DNA of 64,000 nucleotides from Anisakis pegreffii (Eukaryota; Nematoda; Chromadorea; Rhabditida; Anisakidae): the NCBI GenBank assembly GCA_035041965.1, contig JAPYMA010000382.1:1-64000 (forward strand), read 5' to 3'. Positions 1-11,440 of this stretch are shown here, one piece after another. Below the pieces are notes generated by a model. That model was given only the letters and a program-made list of their open reading frames with translations. It made no database searches and had not been told where the DNA came from. The position numbers and the translations under genes were made by a program. Position 1 is the first letter of the stretch; each line of letters begins with the position of its first letter.

Positions 1-313
1 AAGTATAATATTGAATCATAATTGCATCGCAATATGATAAATGAGATCGATAGGTTGGTTACGAGAGTTGATAAGAATTAATTCAGATCATCGAAATGTA
101 GAAACGCAGTTCGATAAATGAGTGTTATTTGACTGCACTGTTAAATCGGCCATCAATAAGTCTTTGTGAGATCTGCAATAGCACATTTAACTGATCAAGT
201 AATTAAATCAGTTTTTGCATCCTCCAATCACTCTCAATAAAAAATGGCTGAAAATTCATTTTCACGTAAACAATTAAAGAATGATCGTCATTATTTGGGT
301 TACTGAAGAAAAT
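1..313. other. Sequence downstream of the receptor gene, no gene seen
   Basis: AT-rich sequence past the stop codon of the minus-strand receptor gene. I see no exon, RNA gene or repeat in it. Confidence 0.5.
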
Positions 314-3228
314 TTAACGCGTTAACCTCAACACTTTTTTGTTACCCGAACAGAACGCTCTTTTCACACTTTCTTTATTGAAAAGAAACCAAATCCATGG
401 ATTCATACAGCTATTTAGGTTACCAAAAAACATTATGTAGGTGGCAAATACCGGATCTGAAATTTGTACCATCACTGTTAAGCACATACTTTAGTTTGTT
501 CACTAAAGAATGACAGCAAGAGAGAATATATATGCGTTTGCTCGTTCGATAAAGGATGGAACTCAGAGATGAACACATGTAGGCCGCTAGAGAATGTCTT
601 CGAGAATGCATCATATTAGCAGCAAGTTGACATTAGCTTAATTAAAATATCAAGCAATAATCAATTCGGGTTTGTTCGCAATAGAAGCAAAAATATTCAT
701 GCAAGAAACAAAACATGTTTAAATGAATTCAACAATTCAACGTACTAATTAATTGGGGAAAAAGTGCATCAATAACACTTATAATACAGAATGGTGCCCA
801 TAAAATGAAATTTGCTGCGACAATTGTTAACGTTAATTTCACGGTCTGGACATGTCTTCTATCAAGTTCTATTCGCTGTGCTTTTACACCTACAATTCAT
901 CATAGATATAACATTTTGTGCATACATTCCATTTTAGTACATCCCAGTTGGATACATATCATTCTACTCAATCGCAATCAACCATTCTTCTAGAAATGTT
1001 ATTAAATGAATCAATAATTAAGTAAATGAAAATCAAAACAAAACATAGACAAGTTAAAAGAAAGCCTTGTTGTGTGAATGTTCCGTCGCTCCTGATTAAT
1101 AACGAATTTCGCGGTCGCTTTTCCAATGAATGTGAGATTGTTGACCTGGGTTTATCACTGAGTTTCAATTCACAACACGATTAGATGGATCTGGGAAGCT
1201 GATAGGGATGGATGAATCAAAGATACTTCAGTTGATCTTACTCGCTGAAGCGTTTTCAAAATCGAAATGCAAAAATGTGAAAGATGGAATATGATGGAGA
1301 ATATAAGAAAATGAACCTTGATTTTTCATCAATAGAGTTTCTCGATTGTTTGGTTTCGAATTGTGAAAAGGACGCCATTGACTGACGTACAGATCGACAA
1401 ACGTTATAATAGAAATATCCAGCAATTGAAGATGGTAATAACCATACCATTATGTTGAAAAAGACTACATACAGTGAATACTGAAAATGATTTGTAAGTG
1501 TTATTTCAATGTTATGATTATAATTGAATGAATAAAATGGAAAGAAAATTTCTAAGCATTCGAATGATATTCTCTGTAAGATGAATTTTCCGAAATGACA
1601 ATACTTGCTACTGTTACTTACAGTGAACCAACATTATATTATTCATGGTTAGAATTAACAAAACATTGGCAACTCAGATGAATCAGCAAAAAAAAGTGAG
1701 CAATAGCTGGCTGTTGAAAAACGCCTCGGAGGAAAGCACAAAAATTTCTTCAACTCAGGCTAACAAAGAGATGCCAAGATCGGAATATGTGTAATCGACA
1801 GGTATGGCGAGCAAATCACATGAAACCGGCAGAATCTGAATTGAGATAATAGCACAGATATGATTAATCCTAAAATTTTTCGACTGGCCTCGTGCTACCA
1901 TTAATAACTGCTTCTTACAAGTTGAATGTCACAACTTGAGAGAACTGCTGAACTCTCAGACCTGCCATTCACTTGTGTAAGTATCGCGACAATCACCATC
2001 TTCATGCTTGGCAAAATTGAAGAATTGCGGAATTGAAAGAAATCCTGCCAGTGACCACGCAATTGCTGCGTATACTGATGGTCTATTATAGTAATCGTTA
2101 CGCATCGCAGCCAATGGACGGCATATTGCCTATAAATTTCCACATCAATATGGTAATAAATTGGAATTTTCTGAATCTTTCAGTAAGCGCACAAGAAATA
2201 CTAATCAGCAAATGGAATCCCATCGAAATTAAACTGATCACTGAAATTATCACAATTTGATCCAAAGAAATATGCGTTTCATCAAGGAGGATCGATGATA
2301 CAGCAATAAATTTATTCGATTCCTCTGAGAAAAAAAAAAGATGGAAATCCATCTCAATGATATTGCGAAAGAATTTATCAAGAATGCAAAATGAAAAACG
2401 TTCACGTGGTATCGATCCGCACTGATTGCAACCAAAAGAAACGAACTCGCATACATTGGAATAACCTGCAACGCATTATTCATGCGATATCTAGCTAGTT
2501 CAGCAGTCCTCCAACCAATTTATCACATCATTTCAACGACTCACCCAATTTCTTTGAGCTCTTTGTTTCGCTTTTTCTTCGTTTCTCTCTACTAAAGAAC
2601 TTCTCTATAGAAAATTGCACCTCATGGAAAAAGAAAAATCGTTGAAAGATCGCATGATATCGCATGATTCCGTTCTCTATTAAATGAATTCATCTTCAGA
2701 TTTAATTACTAAATATAGAAGTTTTAAATAAAATATTGCACGGCATTACTTGAACATATTTGACGAATTTACATACAATATTGGGTCCATAAAATATGGG
2801 ATCAGTGATAATGATAAGCATAGTTGGAAGTATTGTTAATAATGCAAACAATAAATCCGCAGCACTCATGTGTAGAAGTAATGCCTAAAAGTAGCAATTT
2901 TTCTTAAATGAAAATTCAAAGAATCTTGAACACTCACAATCAGTTACAACAATGATATTTCGATTGGAACTGAATTAAAAACATATGGAAATTGACACAA
3001 TATATTCAAATGTGTCATAACAAAATATAAAATTGATCGAATTACCTGTACCGAAGACAAACGTTTCCGTTTCAGAACGGCATTACTTCGCAAAATTACA
3101 TAAATTAAATTCGTATTGCCGAAAATGATAAAAATAAATATTATCATATTATGTAGAATCATTATGTTCAAACTTGGATTACCGATTAATTCATCATTGC
3201 TACCATTATTAGTCCAATTAGAAACCAT
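314..3228 (-). CDS. Vasopressin/oxytocin-type (nematocin-like) G protein-coupled receptor
   Basis: Eight exons on the minus strand keep phase throughout: 3228-3046, 2884-2750, 2465-2406, 2129-1962, 1480-1317, 1145-1066, 889-746 and 456-314 (stop at 316-314), giving 358 residues. The N-terminus has glycosylation sites NWT and NGS. TM1 carries GN; TM2 reads HMSAADLLFALL (66-77); Cys99 and Cys173 would form the usual extracellular disulfide; TM3 ends in DRYHAICRPL (123-132); TM4 contains RPSVYAAIAW; TM6 is NFILWAPFC; TM7 is NSCMNPWIW. The DRYHAICRPL, RPxxxxAW and NSCxNPWI(Y/W) signatures are those of vasopressin/oxytocin receptors, so the ligand is probably a nematocin-like peptide acting through a Gq-type pathway (inference). 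The weak point is the third intracellular loop exon (1145-1066): its phase fits perfectly, but its donor would be GC rather than GT. The start at 3228 is the first Met before TM1. GnRH or CCAP receptors are the nearest alternatives. Confidence 0.88.
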
Positions 3229-6200
3229 TACGGATACTCAATAAAAAGTAGTTTACAGATTTAGAGATGGTGAGTTTATTTGCGAGGATGTACTTGAATG
3301 AATGCAATAATCTGAAAATGTGTCTATGTTAGGCAATCTTTGATGAATCAAATGATGCAATGCGACCATGCGATTCAACTTATCATCACTCCGAATGGCA
3401 TCTATGTGTTCATGGCTTGCACGAATATCAAAAACACTATATCAGTATTTAGCATTTTACAGCACCGCCCATATAATTTTCTATTAGTTATCTAATGAGG
3501 CATCGAATAACAGCTGATTAAGGTAGCTATTTCCAGGTGCTATGAAACGACCATTAATGGCATAAGGATACGGGGAAAATAAAGGGGAATCATAATGGTT
3601 CAAAGATTATTCAATAAGTTCATCGTTTAAATGAATATTCTGGAAGCAACTAGACTTGATACAATGTAAAACGAATGAGGTTTATAATTAGTTGCAAAAA
3701 TTCTACATTATTACAGAACGAATAATAATATCTAACATAATTTTACTGAAATTGGGAATAACATATTAATACTGTCAGAATTGACTGATGAATACCGATT
3801 TCACCTCAATCTCAAATAAAATCGATCATAATACACTGCAAAGATTAAACATGACTCCTTATAACTCAAACGAGTTAAACATGACTCATTATAACTCAAA
3901 CGAATCAGATTTCTCGTAACTGGGAAATATTTCTCGTAACCATTCGAAAGACACACTCAGTCTGATTCGGTTATACCCTTTAATACTTATCAACTTAACA
4001 ATTTAAAACTCATTACACCAAAATCTAAACTAAGCATTGATGCCAGTGAAAAAGTTAGCTTCGCTAAACAGCAATCTCTCTGAAATGTTTTTCGCTCCCT
4101 TGAAGTTAATCCGTAAATAAACTCACTCACGAAAAAAATTAACAGATTTCCTCGTTAAAAACGCCGCTAATTAAAATAGTAGCGGCAATTTTCGATAATA
4201 ATATAATCAGCCAAATCAATCTTATTATCAATACGACTATTCAAGAGAACTTTTTCGCTCCAAATGCATTTTATCTAACTAACGTTGATCGTTAGCTACT
4301 TTTGCAAAAACAAGAGGGAATTTCAATAGAATTATCGAAAATCAAGCATAAAATCAACTGATTTATTCGCTTCTGACACTCACAGTCAGCTGACCATAGC
4401 CCTTTGACATGAGTCCTAATGAATCAAATTCATTTGAATACAGCCAGATTTAACACAACAGAGCCGGTTCATCGCGCTGTGAGTGTAATTTATCATTTTG
4501 CAAACGTTTGCTTATCACTTAATCAAATAATCTAGGTTTTGAGCCGAAAATAATAACAGCTTCGAATTCAGGACTGGTTTTACCTGAAATGAATATTTCT
4601 TACACATGAGAATCTGAAACAGCAAACAATAAAAGGCAAAGTAAAACTTTCAAATTCATCATTATCGGAAAATGAATCAAGTACTTTAAAAGAATAATGA
4701 GGTGATGCTATTGTTGAACTAAGTAACGTTTATTCGCGTGATTGTCATTGTCATCATGCATGCATTGTTTAGGTGTTGGTCAGGAATGTTCGTTGGTCTT
4801 TATAGCCATCAACGACCAACTTTTCAAGTTCGAAAAGTAGGTTGAGACCGAGAACGACTCCAATATGCTTTTGGCGAATATTAAAATAAGATCACAGAAT
4901 AACATCACTTCGTGAAATGATATAAATCCATCGGAAAAAGAATGCACACACTTTAGGGACTTACCGAAAATTTCAGGTACTTGAAGCTCAAACTCCACCG
5001 GAGGATGGAATGTCATCTGGTCAAACATGGTGTGGGGTCAAAAATGACTCCAATTTACGTCACAGAGTTGTATCATCATCCTCTCAAAATAATTCGATGT
5101 TTTTCGAATTCATCGTTTATGTGCAACTCTTGACTATTTTATAAATTGCTTCGGATCCTTCTGACCCATCAACATTCAAATCTTAAGGCATTGAGCAATT
5201 GATGATTATCAAAACAAAACAGTAATACTGAAAATAACGATAATCTTGTCGCTAATAATAGCCCATCCACAAGAGCAGTATTATTACAGTCGTTTTCAAC
5301 CGTACCATGCATCGTCATTTATAATTACGAGACGTTTGAAGCAAGTGATGACTGATTTTGAGGAATGTCAATGAATATAAACCACAATGAATGTTGGTCA
5401 AGAGTATTCAATGGAAGACGTTTCTTTAATTTTGCTTAATATAGCAATATGACACCAGACCACTGATAGAATCTATTTCTATCATAAACTTTATTGCTCG
5501 CATAATTTTCATTGTTAATTGGAAATTTATTAATTTTTGTTCCATTTCTTTCACAAAATCAACCCATTCTACTGTTATAATCTCGAAGGCGATCCATTCA
5601 GTAATTTTTCAGCTAAACCAGTACGTTATGACTCGTTCATTTTCCGTTTTTAATCAACGAGCTTGAGGCAACAAAATGTAAATGAAAATTGCAATGTCAG
5701 ATATCTGTTAATTATCAAAAGGTTAATGAACGATGCTCTGTGTATGATATTTTATTGCCGATGAAAGCTGTCGTGATTTGAAGTTAATGAATTCACTGAA
5801 AATCGGTGTTCGCTTTGATTGATGCTTATGATTTTTTCATAACCAATCTAAAGTATAAATTTAGCATTATATTTCAATTAATGATCCTTTCTTCTACTAT
5901 AATTCAGTTTGTTTCCTTTGAAATTTCGATCTTTTTTGATGGAATAATTTCGATGTTTCTTTCATTGCAATCTTCGGCATTCAGTTCAGATTTAAGGATT
6001 CATTCATAAAGAAAAAAGGAAAACAAACACAAGCAAAATAACCAACCAAAACATGGCTTATCGAATGGATACATCGCAATAAACATTAGCATCTAATAAT
6101 AACATCACATTGTTCTAATGAAATATTTAACTGACATTCATATAAGAGAAGGAACTTTCGGCAGTATACTGAGCCTGGTGACACTAGGGCGAACAAAATT

Positions 6201-6360
6201 ATATTCATCAAAGTGCAGATTACATAGCATGATATCACTTAAATTCTATCAAACCATTCTTCCTTTTTAAATTCAGCTTTTATTCAGATATTTCGTGCAT
6301 TTTTTACATTCATTCATTCGTTAAGTGATTAAATATGAAGTATTCGTATTTTTATGAGGC
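3229..6360. other. Intergenic region without recognised gene
   Basis: AT-rich sequence upstream of the receptor gene. The only structure I can support is a 30-bp direct duplication at 3845-3904. A short minus-strand open stretch at 5028-4780 was considered and not accepted as a gene. Confidence 0.5.
3845..3904. repeat. 30-bp tandem duplication
   Basis: Two adjacent copies of a 30-bp unit containing TTAAACATGACT and ATAACTCAAACGA, differing at one internal base (CTCC versus CTCA) and at the ends. Confidence 0.8.
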
Positions 6361-6425
6361 AGTCAGTGGGTGAAAATCGATAGAGCATTTATGTGTGAGG
6401 TTGCACGTTCGAATCCCGTGGTAAT
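6361..6425 (+). repeat. tRNA-like fragment with B box (possible SINE head)
   Basis: The stretch GTTCGAATCCC at 6407-6416 matches the internal B-box promoter of tRNA genes, preceded by GAGGTTGCAC. An A-box-like AGTCAGTGGGT lies at the left. No cloverleaf can be closed by eye, so this is more likely a tRNA-derived SINE relic or pseudo-tRNA than a working tRNA gene. Confidence 0.3.
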
Positions 6426-6491
6426 GGTCGCTCTCAAAGAACATTAGCGGTTCAAGACTCCATGATGGAGCGCATCCAGCTCTAAGATACC

Positions 6492-6660
6492 AATAGAAAG
6501 GTTATATTAATGGATGACTTAATTCATAAGAATTAATAGAAAGGTTATATTAATGGATGAATTAATTCATAAGAATTAATAGAAAGGTTATATTAATGGA
6601 TGAATTAATTCATAAGAATTAATAGAAAGGTTACATTAATGGATGAATTAATTCATAAGC
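6492..6660. repeat. 43-bp tandem repeat, about four copies
   Basis: Units start at 6492, 6535, 6578 and 6621. Each contains AATAGAAAGGTTATATTAAT and GGATGAATTAATTCATAAG. The copies differ by single bases, so the array is young. The GAATTAATTC core is a short palindrome. Confidence 0.95.
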
Positions 6661-7100
6661 GTTCTTGTCTTGCTATATCCAAATATAAAAGTTTTCAATA
6701 ATAATATGTGCAAAATACACTCCTACAAAGTGGCTCATGATAACAACTTTTTCATTTAAAATATTCTCTGTTTTGAAAGGACTATTCAATCAATTCGCTA
6801 ATCCAGTATTTCGTAAAATGTACATGGATTCATTGAAGAACATCTGGAAGCATTCTTAACGGCTGTCTTCGTATACTTTCTACAGAACGTGGCTAAAATT
6901 GTAATGAAGTTAGAGGAATCAACTATATTTCGTCATTTGTTCTGTTTGTGAATCTTATTTGTGTCCCAATCATTTGATTGAATGATCAGGGGATGATGCA
7001 TCATTCTCATTAAAGATAGTAGCGATCACAAATGAATTTATTCTTCAACATCTTCCTGAGGCGAGCCCAGCAAAATAATGGTACTCTGATTTATTTTCTT
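6661..7100. other. Intergenic sequence, nothing recognised
   Basis: AT-rich spacer between the 43-bp array and the first GC-rich element. No exon or RNA gene seen. Confidence 0.5.
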
Positions 7101-7103
7101 GAT

Positions 7104-7252
7104 TCGTACTAGTGTTGTGCGGGAAGAGAAAAAAAAGTCGGGGACGGGAAGAGCTCCCGAAAATGGCCATCGCTCGACGGGAGTTTCGAGGAGAAGACTC
7201 AATCTCATCCCCGCCCCAGTCTCCGACTCCCCGAAACTCCCGAACATGTAAC
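7104..7252. mobile_element. GC-rich inverted-repeat element, copy 1
   Basis: Sharply GC-rich island in AT-rich DNA. The left end reads CTAGTGTTGTGCGGG and the interior has AAAAAAGTCGGGGACGGG and GAAAATGGCC. Related islands lie at about 8115-8312, 8808-8905 and 46015-46180. The ends resemble TIRs of hAT-type non-autonomous elements (inference). It has no coding capacity of its own; open frames across it are by-products of its composition. Confidence 0.7.
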
Positions 7253-7839
7253 TTTGAAACTAGAGTCACCATGACCTTGAGAACATGTTTTAATGGAAAA
7301 GCACTTAAATAAGTGATCTTTAGGCTAGAGAAGCGATAACTACAAAGACGCAACGCAATTCTATTCGTAGTAAAAACAGCAAAAAAATAGCACAGCAAAT
7401 AGAGTTTTTAGAGTTTAGCAAAAAAAGTTGCAAAAACTAAAGTTTTTGAAAAAAAATTTCTTTAACCAAAACAAGAGAGAATTCACGCTCTACTCCTGCA
7501 GTTTTCAACTATAGTCACCTATGCGGCCATATTACATGTCACTGTGCAGCTTTCGAAATATTCTTATTCGTGGGAAGGAATTAACACACGGATTCATGAA
7601 CTCAAAATTTCGTTGAATTTTGTTGCTCTTGATTCTCATGAGAAAATGTGCTTATCTCTATTAGCCTACATAGAAATGCATCCAGATGAGTGTGACATTA
7701 ACTAATGAAGAGCAGAATAATCAGTTGAATGTTTGTGTCAGTTGAATCAGTTGAATGCTACGTAAAAGTTCATCAATCTGTTGCTGATCATGTCATTCGT
7801 CTGACTTGCATCAATTTCCTTGAATATTCATCAATGATA
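7253..7839. other. Intergenic sequence, nothing recognised
   Basis: AT-rich spacer with A-runs around 7420-7460 and no coding signal. Confidence 0.5.
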
Positions 7840-8030
7840 GGTGGCAAACAACAAGGATGACTGCATATGAATGAGCTGGGAATGATTAAGGCTTACTTCA
7901 AGATGGGTATACTATCAAAATTCACACAAATTGATGCGCCTTATCAAAACCCGAGATCCCAGGATTTTTCAAAAATTAAATCCCGAAGTCGAGATCAGAA
8001 CTGAAATCCCGGGATCCGCTGTAAACCTTA
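7840..8030 (+). mobile_element. Orphan terminal fragment related to the hAT element
   Basis: This stretch matches, in the opposite orientation, the left flank of the hAT relic (12845-13030). Shared landmarks are a GGTGGCAAACAACAA-like block, GAATGAGC, ATGGGTATACTA, and a tail of repeated CCCGAGATC/GGGATT words ending in GGATCCGCTGTAAACC (counterpart GTTTACACAGGATCC). It is therefore a solo end or non-autonomous derivative of the same family. Confidence 0.65.
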
Positions 8031-8114
8031 GCTGAGACAGGATGGTAGTGGAGCCTTAAAGGCAAACATGCGAGCAAAGATCGAATATTCAACTTTGAAT
8101 TGCTTGCATGGGCG

Positions 8115-8312
8115 CGGCAGATTCGAAGCTATTTTTTTCCGGGGAGTTTCGAGGAGCCTCTCCGAAACTTCGGGGAGAGCCGACAATTCTGGAGAGGTTG
8201 GGGACGAGGACAGTCCCCGAAAATGGCCGCCGCTCGAAAAAGATCGGAGACGGGGACTCGGGGACGGGGATCCCGAATTCGGGGACTCCCCGCACAATAC
8301 TAATTCGTACCT
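8115..8312. mobile_element. GC-rich inverted-repeat element, copy 2
   Basis: Contains CCGGGGAGTTTCGAGGAG, CCCCGAAAATGGCCGCCGCT and ends in CTCCCCGCACAATACTAAT. The reverse complement of that end (ATTAGTATTGTGCGGGGAG) matches the left end of copy 1, which shows that the family has terminal inverted repeats. Confidence 0.7.
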
Positions 8313-8383
8313 CTCACCACTCGTCTAGGTTGCAGTGGTGTGAAACTGGGACAATTTCTTCAATAAATCTGAGGCTGTTTAAC

Positions 8384-9790
8384 CTTTTCCCGTCATTCTA
8401 AATGCCCTTATTTTGCAGATGTAACCTGTCAAAAACCTTTTGCATGCAGGTGTTGAATAGCTTTGGTGATAGCATATCCTCCTGACGTACTCATCTTTCC
8501 ATACTAAATGGAATTTTGATACCATTCAAATGTACGGCTGACTAAGACACTTCCCAAATTTTCTGTGGGACTTTGACGTTCGATTGATGGACTGAAGGCG
8601 ACTATAACGAATTCCAAATGACGTTTGTATTGACAGAATCAAACGCTTTTTCGAAGTAGATATAAAGCAAATACAGCAGGAAGTTGTATTTGTTGATATT
8701 TATTTGCGATGGTCATTTCATTGATGATGTTACTGAAGAGACGGGTGAGGGGAAGAACGAATTGTTCTTTTGCTACTTTCAGTGCCTCTGCCGTTATACC
8801 ATTCAACCAGTGCTGTACGAGGAGAAAAAAAAGTCGGGGATGGGGAGATTTCCTGAAAATGGCCACCGCTCGAAAATGGTCGGAGGCGGGGACTCTATGC
8901 ATAACATTACATTCAACCCCACCGAAGTTTCTAACTTCGTTTGCGATGTTTCTTATGGAATTTGATAAGTACCATTCGATTGATTGGTGCTCTTATGTTT
9001 CCCTAAATTCATCCATCTTTCGAACCTCCAACACCTCTGAGCACTCCCTGGTCTGAAATGGTTCAATACGTCCACATTCTTCGCCACAATCAATATGTTT
9101 ACTAACCATAAAGAAGTCTGTTTCATTCATATTTGCGTCATGTGGAATTTTCCATATCCATTTCTTACTCTTTCGATTCTTGAACATCCTATCCATAAAA
9201 TCTGAACCGTCAACTTCACAAAAATCTGGCCCCGGTTGTTTTCAATGCCACTCACAAAACTTCTCACGGAATTTCCTCCTGCTCTCTTTTGACTAGCCAT
9301 CGCCTTAATATCTGCTCTGATGGTAGTGAAGGTTTGTCTGTTACGATTGATAGTATCTGGAAATTCGTAGGAAGGTGCTGCACTCGGCGTCATTACATCT
9401 GCTGTGTGATGCGTACACTTTAATTATTTTGAGATTCATCGGAATGTAAATTCAAATTTCAGCAGTACAATTCTCTGTAATATGCACTCGAATGGTACTA
9501 TTCTACTTTTCCATCCTCTTCATATGGAAAATCCAACTGTACCGTAGGAGCGAGTTTCATCGCCATTAAAGTACAAACAGTTACCATTTGATCAAATCGC
9601 TGCATCCGTTCCTTTCCTTTACACGTCGGGCAGACCGATAATATCGTAATTGATTTGGTGAGTTTCTTCTTCAAATTACATCCGTTGCGCTTCTAGAGCA
9701 ATGGTCTTGCACTGAACAAGTAAATCCGTACGCCTGTCATCTCGATGGATGAGCCTACACCCACGCTCTTGCCCGAAAATTGCTGGCGGG
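8384..9790 (-). pseudogene. Decayed RTE-type non-LTR retrotransposon (endonuclease-reverse transcriptase)
   Basis: Read on the minus strand, successive fragments in shifting frames follow the RTE ORF2 order. Endonuclease part (about 9700-9440): INYDIIGLPDV, then TRSYGTVGFSI and WKSRIVPFECI. Linker (about 9200-9110): WIWKIPHDANMNETDF, resembling the usual WxWxSPDGxxxNEIDF. Reverse transcriptase: LNGITAEALKVAKEQFVLPL (about 8800), FDSVNTNVIWNSL (about 8640) and VRQEDMLSPKLFNTCMQKVF (about 8490; usual form GVRQGDPLSPKLF). Stops and frameshifts interrupt it throughout, and the YADD catalytic region was not found, so it is dead and 3' truncated. A GC-rich element is inserted at about 8808-8905 within the RT region. 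Confidence 0.85.
8808..8905. mobile_element. GC-rich inverted-repeat element, copy 3 (inside the RTE relic)
   Basis: Begins CAGTGCTGTACGAGGAG and holds AAAAAAGTCGGGGATGGGG and GAAAATGGCCACCGCTCG. It is shorter than the other copies. It splits the RTE reverse-transcriptase frame, so it landed after the retrotransposon. Confidence 0.7.
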
Positions 9791-9959
9791 AGGGGTTTGC
9801 AGTGGGTCTATTTTCCGGAACGGTCGACAACCGACCACTCACCAAGACTGACCAAACAACAACTTGCTATACAATACTCGTGTTGACTTACCGTAATTTA
9901 TGCTAAAGCACCGTAACTGTCATAAGAATTTGCTGATAATAATTTCATACATGGACTGA

Positions 9960-10135
9960 AGAATAAGTCATTGCGGTTCATAATGTGCATGATGGGATTG
10001 TGAAGGCATCATTCATTATGATTTTCTTGCGGATAACGAAACAGTTAGTTTAGGACCTCTACGTTTGTGTTCTAGGACCTCTACGTTTTCTTCTATATGG
10101 TAATTAAATTTAAGAAAACCCTAATGAATTACTCA
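9960..10135. repeat. Dispersed repeat, copy A
   Basis: Shares blocks GTTCATAAT, GGGATTGTGAAGGCATC, TTCATTAT, CTTGCG and CCTCTACGTTT with copy B at 11335-11440 in the same order and orientation. Family unknown. Confidence 0.7.
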
Positions 10136-11334
10136 TCAACTCAACAAATGCCATATGTGGTTGTCGAATATAGAGCATGTATGCATAATATAGAATTTTG
10201 TGCTGTAACGTTCAGAACCGGCTAGAATTATGTTCGTCATCCAGACGATTTAAAAAACGAATACTAATTATAAGAAAACGAATGAGCCAACTAATCTTGT
10301 GTCTTCTGTTCCATTCTTTAAAAATTAAAACGGCTATTTGACTTTTGTTGGTTGGCTGATACGAGACTGAGCAATGTGTGTATATATTCATTCATACACA
10401 TATATGTATATTTATTTATTTATGCAAAGAATGGAGATGTAAAGGATGCAATAATAGCAGTTTGAGATAGCGAACAATTGCTGCTTGAAGCAGTGAATCT
10501 GGACGATGTGCTTCAAGATTTGACTATGTGAGATTGTCTTATTATAAATATAATATAATCCTACGGTATAATTATAAAGTGCATATTTTGTGAACATTTA
10601 TTCGAATATCCTCATTGAGTGAATGTAAATATCCTTATTGCTACTCAATGAAATACAGTCTCACACAACAGTCTTACTGTTTTGATATATTTGTTGAAGA
10701 CATATATCGAGTGTATGAGTCTTACAGAAAATAAATACTCTGAATCAATTTAACTCAATGACAGATGAGGCGAAATTTTGAGGGCAGTTGGTATTTTTTA
10801 TGAATAGTATTCTTTTTACCAGTTTTGTGCGAAGAAGGAATTTTTAGGAGGTGGAAGGGAACAGACATCCTCCTCCTGCAGACCGGCATTGAATTTGGTC
10901 TTGATAACAGTTCTGGTTTTTTCTTATTGCAATCGATCAACTGAAATTACATACTTTTGCCTCGTCAGAATAATAAAAGAATTTTCTAGCTGCGACGTTG
11001 ATTTGTGTGATATTTTATAAAAATATTTGGGAACGGTGTCTTTTCTTTCGTTTGCATCTGAAAGGAACAACTACGAGATAAGATGGTTCATCGTTTATCT
11101 GAAACGTAATCAAACGAACGCTTAGCGAAGAGATATTTCATAAGGCACACATTGCCAATGTTTTGATGTCTAATTTGACAGATATTCATATCACATGAAA
11201 GAAACACTGAAACTGTTTGACCGTTGCACAGATGAAAATATGACGTCTTTTAGCACGATCTAAGTACTCACGACTCGTTTTGTTGGTGTGTTTGTCTGTA
11301 TTTGGGAATAGATAAATGTATTGGCTAGAGGATT
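10136..11334. other. Intergenic sequence between two copies of a dispersed repeat
   Basis: AT-rich, with a simple TATA/TTTA tract at about 10380-10430. No convincing exon on either strand. Confidence 0.5.
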
Positions 11335-11440
11335 GTGTCACTGCTGTTCATAATCGTACGGTAGGATTGTGAAGGCATCGTTCATTATCAGCTCCTTGCG
11401 TACAACAAAATCATTAATGGAAACCTCGATGTTTGGTAAA
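11335..11440. repeat. Dispersed repeat, copy B
   Basis: Counterpart of 9960-10135 (GTTCATAAT, AGGATTGTGAAGGCATCGTTC, CCTTGCG, CCTCGATGTTT). The copies are clearly diverged. Confidence 0.65.

Noticed and set aside
4780..5028. Minus-strand frame starting MFDQMTFHPPVEFELQVPEIF with a good GTAAGT donor
   Set aside because: The downstream piece that looks coding (GVVLGLNLLFELEKLVVDG) is in the wrong phase for the donor, and the two regions share a weak repeat (TTGGAGTC...). No family recognised.
7038..8401. Many overlapping open frames on both strands
   Set aside because: They fall in the GC-rich inverted-repeat elements, where stops are rare because of composition. They share no conserved protein pattern.
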